A DNA stretch of 9,718 nucleotides, taken from assembly GCA_051003695.1 (NCBI GenBank), contig JBPCLB010000062.1, positions 1-9,718 of the forward strand, given 5' to 3'. A model generated the notes under the pieces. That model was given only the letters and a program-made list of their open reading frames with translations, had not been told where the DNA came from and did no database searches. Each line of letters begins with the position of its first letter. The stretch's first letter is position 1. A program made the translations under genes and the position numbers. Below, in pieces: positions 6,311 to 9,718 of the stretch. Source of the DNA: Gaiella sp051003695 (lineage in GTDB: Bacteria; Actinomycetota; Thermoleophilia; Gaiellales; Gaiellaceae).

Positions 6311-7207
6311 TCACGCGCCCGCCAGCGCTCGCTCGAATGCCGACTCCGCGGCGGTTCGCTCGAGCCGCTCGAAGTGGTGCCTCGCGTAGGCCTCGAAGTC
6401 GAACTCGAGGGACGAGACCGCCCCTTGCACGACGCCCCACATCGCCTCGCGGAAGTCGGACATGAACCGCATCAGCTCGAGGGCCTGCTGTTCGCGCGCG
6501 CCGTACGTTCCGAAGTAGGCGCCAAGCAGCCTCTCGTGCTCACCGGGGCCGAACTCGTGATTGACCGCGAGATTGGCGAGGTCGAAGAAGATGTCACCCA
6601 TTCCGGCGTATTCCCAATCGACGATCCGGATGCGCTTGCCGTCGTCGATGAAGTTCGCAGTGAGCAGGTCGTTGTGGCACGGGCGCTCGGGCACCGCGCC
6701 GCGTCGGTGAGCGATCGTTCTCGCGAGCTCACGCGCCCAGGTGTACGCGGCAGGAACGGTCGCATCGCGTGCGCACGCAGCTGCGTAGTACTCCTCGACG
6801 ACACCGAAGCTGTCGAACCGTCGAGGCAGGCGCGGCCCGGCGTGCACCGCCCGTAGCGCTGCGGCGACGCGCGCGATCATTGCCGGTTCGCGCATCTCGT
6901 CGGATGTCGGACTGGTTCCTTCGATGAACCGGGTGACGAGCCATCCCTCCGGCTCGAGCAGGGCGACCACGATGGGGCCGACGCCGACCGCCGCAGCGGC
7001 CAGGGATGCCTCGTGCTCGGCGAGGCGGTCGATCCCCAGGACTGCAGTGTCACGTCCCGCGATCCGGAGGACGTACGCCTCACCGTCGCCGAGCTCCACT
7101 TTCACGTTGTGGTTCGTGATCCCCCCACCGAGCACGTCGAAATGCGCACGACGGCCGGGCCAGACGCGAGCGGCGATCTCGACGAGGTCAACGCCGGCGA
7201 GCTGCAC
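6311..7207 (-). CDS. Choline/ethanolamine kinase-like phosphotransferase (APH fold)
   Basis: 298 residues from GTG 7207, with GAGAGG (7217-7222 on the complement) nine bases upstream. The longer frame to 7555 would overlap the divergent epimerase gene and is rejected. The protein-kinase-like fold is shown by the catalytic loop CHNDLLTANF (177-186; His178, Asp180, Asn185) and the metal-binding IVDWEYAG (Asp197). The N-lobe GGGITNHNVKVE followed by YVLRIAG is typical of choline-kinase/LicA-type proteins; Arg48 stands where many kinases have Lys. WEYAGMGDIFFDLANLAVNH is a strong family match. The likely reaction is ATP-dependent phosphorylation of a small alcohol such as choline or ethanolamine. 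Aminoglycoside resistance is much less likely on this motif set. It lies upstream of, and on the same strand as, the demethylase-type oxidoreductase, which fits a role in methylated-amine metabolism. The substrate is inferred, not shown. Confidence 0.88.
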   Translation of the reverse strand: MQLAGVDLVEIAARVWPGRRAHFDVLGGGITNHNVKVELGDGEAYVLRIAGRDTAVLGIDRLAEHEASLAAAAVGVGPIVVALLEPEGWLVTRFIEGTSPTSDEMREPAMIARVAAALRAVHAGPRLPRRFDSFGVVEEYYAAACARDATVPAAYTWARELARTIAHRRGAVPERPCHNDLLTANFIDDGKRIRIVDWEYAGMGDIFFDLANLAVNHEFGPGEHERLLGAYFGTYGAREQQALELMRFMSDFREAMWGVVQGAVSSLEFDFEAYARHHFERLERTAAESAFERALAGA

Positions 7208-7276
7208 ACGGTTGATCCTCTCAGATTCACGAGCCTGCTCGACGCTCCCGGGACGCGCGCTGGTGTCCCAGTTTTG

Positions 7277-7282
7277 TAGAGT
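7277..7282 (+). promoter_or_regulatory. -10 box for a leaderless epimerase transcript
   Basis: TAGAGT fits the TAnnnT pattern and stands seven bases before GTG 7290, so transcription should begin at or very near the start codon. No Shine-Dalgarno sequence lies before that GTG, which agrees with leaderless initiation, common in actinobacteria. I find no convincing -35 box. Confidence 0.45.
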
Positions 7283-7289
7283 CTCCGCG

Positions 7290-8177
7290 GTGCAGGTCGC
7301 CGTCACAGGCTCGTCGGGGTTGATCGGCTCTGCCCTCGTCCCGGCCCTCAGAGCTGCCGGCCACGAGGTCGTTCCGATCGTGCGAGACACGCCCTCGCCC
7401 GGCGAGGTCGGCTGGGATCCTGCCGCAGGGACGATCGATTCGGCCGGCCTGCAAGGCACCGACGCGATCGTGCACCTGGCGGGCGAGAGCATCGGCAAGC
7501 GGTGGACGGCGTCGAGGAAGGAGCGCGTCCTTCGCTCCCGCGTCGACGGAACCACGCTGATCGCGAGAACCGCGGCGACGCTCAGCCCGCGACCGTCAGT
7601 GCTCGTCTGCGCATCCGGGGCCGGGTTCTACGGCGACCGCGGCGACGACGTGCTGACGGAGCAGTCCAGCAAGGGCACCGGATTTCTTCCCGATGTCGTC
7701 GAAGCCTGGGAAGCCGCCGCTCAACCAGCGCGTGACGCCGGGATCCGCGTCGTCACTCTCCGGCAGGGGATCGTTCTCAGCCGGCACGGCGGTGCGCTCG
7801 CGCAGCTCCTGACCCCCTTCAAGCTCATGGTCGGGGGGCGCGTGGGCGACGGCAAGCAGTGGTGGAGCTGGGTCAGCCTCGAGGACGCAGTCGGGGCCTA
7901 CCTGTTCGCGCTGGCTCAGCCGCTCGAAGGCCCCGTCAACGTCGCCGCACCCGGCGTCGTCACCAACCGGGAGTTCACGAAGGCGCTCGGACGGGCTCTC
8001 GGTCGTCCAACGGTCTTCCCGCTGCCCGTGCCTGTCGTCCGACTCGCATTTGGACAGATGGGAGAAGAGATGCTGCTGGGTGGGCAGCGAACCGCACCGG
8101 AGCAGCTCGCGCAGGCGGGCTTCACGTTCGCGCACCCCGAGATCGACGCCGGGATCCGCTCCGCGCTCGAACGGTGA
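7290..8177 (+). CDS. TIGR01777/SDR39U1-family NAD(P)-dependent epimerase
   Basis: 295 residues from GTG 7290. The start is set by the family: the protein begins directly with the Rossmann strand VQVAVTGSSGLIGSALV, whose GxxGxxG spans residues 7-13. The open frame extends to 6924 only as a shadow across the divergent kinase gene. Further family marks are IVHLAGESIGKRW, the SVLVCASGAGFYGDRGD segment with the GFYG signature, RQGIVLSRHGGAL, and a C-terminal DUF1731-like part (PLPVPVVRLAFGQMGEEMLLGGQR and the closing GFTFAHPEIDAGIRSAL). The length of about 300 is standard. Proteins of this family are atypical extended short-chain dehydrogenases linked with cell-division inhibitor-like annotation (SulA/YfcH), but the substrate is unknown. 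It is cytoplasmic. It diverges from the kinase gene across 82 bases and appears to be translated from a leaderless message. Confidence 0.93.
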   Translation: MQVAVTGSSGLIGSALVPALRAAGHEVVPIVRDTPSPGEVGWDPAAGTIDSAGLQGTDAIVHLAGESIGKRWTASRKERVLRSRVDGTTLIARTAATLSPRPSVLVCASGAGFYGDRGDDVLTEQSSKGTGFLPDVVEAWEAAAQPARDAGIRVVTLRQGIVLSRHGGALAQLLTPFKLMVGGRVGDGKQWWSWVSLEDAVGAYLFALAQPLEGPVNVAAPGVVTNREFTKALGRALGRPTVFPLPVPVVRLAFGQMGEEMLLGGQRTAPEQLAQAGFTFAHPEIDAGIRSALER

Positions 8178-8179
8178 GC

Positions 8180-8192
8180 GGCGGGGCCCGCC
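8180..8192 (+). terminator. Short GC hairpin after the epimerase stop
   Basis: GGCGG-GGC-CCGCC is a 5-bp stem with a three-base loop, starting two bases past the TGA at 8175-8177. It is placed as a terminator would be but has no U-tract. The repeat array begins about 20 bases further on. Confidence 0.25.
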
Positions 8193-8213
8193 ACAACGGA
8201 CGCCACGGACACC

Positions 8214-8359
8214 GATCGTTCCCGGCGGCGAAGCGAGCGGGCTACTGCACGGATCGTTCGGCCGCGAAGCGAGCCGGCTTCGGCACGGATCGTTCCCGGC
8301 CGCGAAGCGAGCCGGCTACTGCACGGGTCGTTCCCGGCCGCGAAGCGAGCCGGCTTCAG
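8214..8359. repeat. Tandem palindromic repeat A, four copies of about 38 bp
   Basis: The copies begin at 8214, 8252, 8288 and 8326 (38, 36, 38 and about 34 bases). Each opens with GATCGTT (GGTCGTT in the last), continues with CCCGGCCGCGAAGCGAGCCG or a near copy, and ends with a CTACTGCACG or CTTCGGCACG tail; the last copy ends CTTCAG. The core folds as CCGGC with GCCGG outside and CGC-GAA-GCG inside, with one bulged A. It contains GCGAAGC, known from biophysical work as an exceptionally stable DNA mini-hairpin. Copy 2 lacks two Cs, and copy 1 has two C-to-G changes that shift the outer stem. The array lies between the epimerase gene and an IS3-family element and codes for nothing convincing. 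It resembles REP/BIME-type elements; CRISPR is excluded because the units abut with no spacers. Confidence 0.85.
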
Positions 8360-8525
8360 GGATCTGCCCGCGAAGCGGGATACCTTGCGGCGTGCGTGCC
8401 GCGCCAGCGACAGACACGCTCGCAGACAAGAACAGGGATCTGCCCGCGCAGCGGGATACTTTGCGGCGTGTGTGCCGCGCCAGCGGCATCCACGCTCGCA
8501 GACAGGAACAGGGATCTGCCCGAAG
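8357..8525. repeat. Tandem repeat B, 76-bp units with three predicted hairpins, two full copies and an interrupted third
   Basis: Unit 1 is 8357-8432, unit 2 is 8433-8508, and a third starts at 8509 with CAGGGATCTGCCCG and is then cut off by the IS end. Each full unit can form three hairpins: CCCGC-GAA/GCA-GCGGG (unit positions 11-23), GCGGC-six bases-GCCGC (31-46) and AGCG-seven bases-CGCT (50-64). By my count the two units differ at seven bases. Five fall in the hairpin loops, two in linkers and none in the stems. Repeat A runs straight into unit 1, sharing the CAG at 8357-8359. GCGAAGC and GCGCAGC both belong to the GNA-loop mini-hairpin type. Whether the unit acts as DNA (REP-like) or as a transcribed structured RNA is open. 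Confidence 0.8.
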
Positions 8526-8550
8526 TGAACCGCTCCGGGTTTCATGCAGG
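8526..8550. repeat. Probable terminal inverted repeat of the IS3-family element (OrfB-side end)
   Basis: TGAACCGCTCCGGGTTTCAT begins where the flanking 76-bp repeat loses identity and overlaps the OrfB stop codon (8542-8544), as is usual in compact IS3 elements. The partner repeat is not in the window, so the length of the inverted repeat is not known; the end at 8550 is nominal. Confidence 0.55.
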
Positions 8551-9459
8551 CTGTTTGGTTTGAGTGTCGGCCTGCTGGCCTGAGCTTTTCTGACGGTAGT
8601 AGATCTGTTCAAATTCGGCCGGTGGGATCTGGCCGTGGGCTTCGAAGAGGCGGCGGTGGTTGAACCAGTCGACCCATTCGAGCGTTGCGAGCTCGAGATC
8701 GTCGAGGTTGCGCCAGGGGCCGCGGTTGCGGACGAGCTCGGCCTTGTAGAGCCCGATGATCGTCTCCGCGAGGGCGTTATCGTAGGAGTCGCCTTTCGAG
8801 CCGACCGAGTTGACGGGGCCCGTCTCGGCGAGCCGTTCGGTGTAGCGAATTGAGAGATATTGAACGCCGCGGTCGGAATGGTGCACGAGCTCGTCGAGGC
8901 GGTGGCCGCGCTCGGATCGGGCCCAGATCGCCTGCTCGAGCGCGTCCAGTGCGAGGTCGGAGCGGAGCGAGCGGGACGCCTGCCAGCCGACGATCACCCG
9001 GGAGTAGACGTCGGTGATGAACGCGACGTAGACGAACCCGGACCAGGTACGGACGTAGGTCAAGTCGGCGACCCAAAGCCGGTTCGGCGCGCCGGCATGG
9101 AAGCGGCGGTCGACGAGATCACGGGGCCGGTCGGCCGCATCCCCAGGGATCGTCGTGAACTTGGGTTTGCCCCTCACAACGCCGCGAAGCCCGAGCTGAC
9201 CCATCAGGCGGGCGACGGTGCAGCGGGCGACGCGGACGCCTTCGCGATTCAACTGCGTCCAGACCTTGTCGACGCCGTACACGGCGAAGTTGTCCCGATG
9301 GACCCGAGCCACCTCGGGCTTCAGCTCCGCGTCGCGCAGAGCCCTGACCGAGGGCGGCCGGGCTTTCGCGGCGTGATAGGTACGCGGGGCGAACTGCAAC
9401 ACGCTGCAGATCGGCTCGACCCCGAACCGGTGCCGGTGCTTGTCGATGTAGGCGATCAC
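8542..9459 (-). CDS. IS3-family transposase OrfB, rve-type DDE integrase domain
   Basis: 305 residues from GTG 9459. The start overlaps the OrfA stop as GTGA, so coupling or -1 frameshifting would join the two. The frame continues upstream inside OrfA (residues ...RARRSNQE), as expected for an OrfAB fusion. The N-terminal part is the HTH_21-like region (VARVHRDNFAVYGVDKVWTQ, then TVARLMGQLGLRG). The integrase core carries the catalytic triad: Asp132 in LWVADLTYV, Asp196 in HHSDRGVQY and Glu232 in YDNALAETIIGLYKAEL, with the 35-residue Asp-Glu gap typical of IS3 and retroviral integrases. The C-terminal EWVDWFNHRRLFEAHGQIPP is also a standard family motif. The frame is intact and of normal length. 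No canonical slippery heptamer of the A AAA AAG type is visible at the junction; CUUUUCUUC is the only homopolymer-like stretch near it. Confidence 0.95.
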   Translation of the reverse strand: MIAYIDKHRHRFGVEPICSVLQFAPRTYHAAKARPPSVRALRDAELKPEVARVHRDNFAVYGVDKVWTQLNREGVRVARCTVARLMGQLGLRGVVRGKPKFTTIPGDAADRPRDLVDRRFHAGAPNRLWVADLTYVRTWSGFVYVAFITDVYSRVIVGWQASRSLRSDLALDALEQAIWARSERGHRLDELVHHSDRGVQYLSIRYTERLAETGPVNSVGSKGDSYDNALAETIIGLYKAELVRNRGPWRNLDDLELATLEWVDWFNHRRLFEAHGQIPPAEFEQIYYRQKSSGQQADTQTKQPA

Positions 9460-9718
9460 TTCCTGGTTCGACCGTCGAGCTCGGTCGCGAAGAAAAGCGA
9501 CGCCGACTTCAAGATCTCGTTCGCCCGACGCAGTTCGCGATTCTCACGCTCGAGCTCCTTCAGCCGCGCTCGCTCATCCGTTGTGACGCCGGCCCGGCGG
9601 CATGATCCACCTCAACCCGCCTCACCCAGCTCCGCAACGTCTCCGGCGTACAACCGACCTTCCCGGCGATCGACACGATCCCGGCCAACTGCGACCCGTA
9701 CTCGAGCTGATGCTCGAA
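9456..9718 (-). pseudogene. IS3-family transposase OrfA, frameshifted and cut by the window edge
   Basis: From the window edge (9718) the frame reads EYGSQLAGIVSIAGKVGCTPETLRSW-type sequence, the helix-turn-helix DNA-binding part of OrfA, through VEVDHAAG, and then runs to a premature TGA at 9560-9562. The rest of OrfA continues in the other frame from about 9599 to the stop at 9456-9458: RRAGVTTDERARLKELEREN, RELRRANEILKSASLFF, ATELDGRTRK. This second part holds the leucine-zipper heptads. One missing base near 9591-9601 would restore a normal OrfA (…VDHGRRAGVTTDE…). The break precedes the zipper and the OrfA/OrfB junction, so neither full OrfA nor OrfAB would be made. A base-calling error in the GC-rich run GGCCCGGCGG is the alternative. 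About 20 N-terminal residues lie outside the window. Confidence 0.8.

Larger units (their letters stand above)
8526..9718 (-). mobile_element. IS3-family insertion sequence, one end and most of the body; other end beyond the window
   Basis: The element comprises OrfB (integrase-type transposase) and the end of OrfA in the standard IS3 order, transcribed on the minus strand. Its downstream terminus appears to start at 8526 with TGAACCGCTCCGGG, a common IS3-family terminal sequence. That position coincides with the point where the third 76-bp repeat unit stops matching. The other inverted repeat and the target duplication lie outside the window, so the exact boundary may be off by a few bases (8523-8526). 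OrfA has a frameshift, so this copy is probably not autonomous unless the shift is a sequencing error. Confidence 0.88.

Noticed and set aside
6311..7207. Aminoglycoside-resistance phosphotransferase
   Set aside because: The APH fold is shared, but the N-lobe and WEYAG motifs match choline/ethanolamine-kinase-like proteins better, and the context is metabolic.
7208..7555. N-terminal extension of the kinase gene to 7555
   Set aside because: It would overlap the first 266 bases of the epimerase gene. The residues look like antisense translation, and a ribosome site supports GTG 7207.
8357..8508. tRNA-like units, because the repeat is 76 bases long
   Set aside because: There is no acceptor-stem pairing between the unit ends, no T-loop GTTCRANYC-type sequence and no CCA; the length is a coincidence.
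8214..8525. CRISPR array
   Set aside because: Repeat units of 36-38 and 76 bp abut each other directly with no unique spacers, and no cas genes are present.
8050..8583. Repetitive protein encoded across the repeat array (several overlapping frames)
   Set aside because: The frames arise from GC-rich tandem repeats. 76 and 38 are not multiples of three, so successive units are read in different frames, which argues against a coding role.
9552..9610. Programmed frameshift in OrfA
   Set aside because: The IS3-family programmed -1 shift occurs near the end of OrfA at the OrfB junction. This shift is upstream of the leucine zipper and has no slippery sequence.

Overview
The window is GC-rich, and its genes use mostly G or C at third codon positions. 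The gene set points to a high-GC actinobacterium-like genome, perhaps in or near the Thermoleophilia: an F420-type PPOX flavin/deazaflavin protein, an NrtR-like Nudix regulator, a BMP-family lipoprotein, a ThiS/MoaD plus Asp-box propeller pair, and a TIGR01777 epimerase. That placement is inference; no rRNA or taxonomic marker is present.

Layout. (1) 1-1300, plus strand: the 3' end of a MoaD/ThiS-like sulfur-carrier gene, then a five-Asp-box beta-propeller gene one base later. (2) 1326-2876, minus strand: a small PPOX protein and a BMP-type solute-binding lipoprotein. (3) 2877-3608: an NrtR-like regulator (Nudix sensor plus winged helix) diverges from the BMP gene. The short gap holds a palindrome, three GTCTA repeats and crossed ribosome binding sites. 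The Nudix box lacks its catalytic glutamates, which suggests a ligand sensor controlling the transporter component. (4) 3697-7207, minus strand: a choline-kinase-like phosphotransferase, then a large FAD oxidoreductase/GcvT fusion of the dimethylglycine/sarcosine dehydrogenase type. A short membrane-peptide ORF lies in the gap between them on the opposite strand. With the BMP protein, these suggest uptake and demethylation of a methylated amine or related compound. (5) 7290-8177, plus strand: a TIGR01777/SDR39U1 epimerase, apparently read from a leaderless message. (6) 8178-8525: an intergenic array of two tandem palindromic repeat families, four copies of about 38 bp then two and a fraction copies of 76 bp, both built on GCGAAGC-type mini-hairpins. 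(7) 8526-9718: one end and most of an IS3-family element, with intact OrfB and frameshifted OrfA. It appears to have inserted into the third 76-bp unit, at its palindrome.

No wholly new multi-gene system is evident. The most promising material is the hairpin repeat array, where the differences between 76-bp units avoid the predicted stems, together with its IS insertion. Next is the degenerate-Nudix regulator with its palindromic site upstream of an orphan BMP lipoprotein. Most genes belong to recognised families. Starts were chosen by Shine-Dalgarno matches or family alignment from memory, with no database search.
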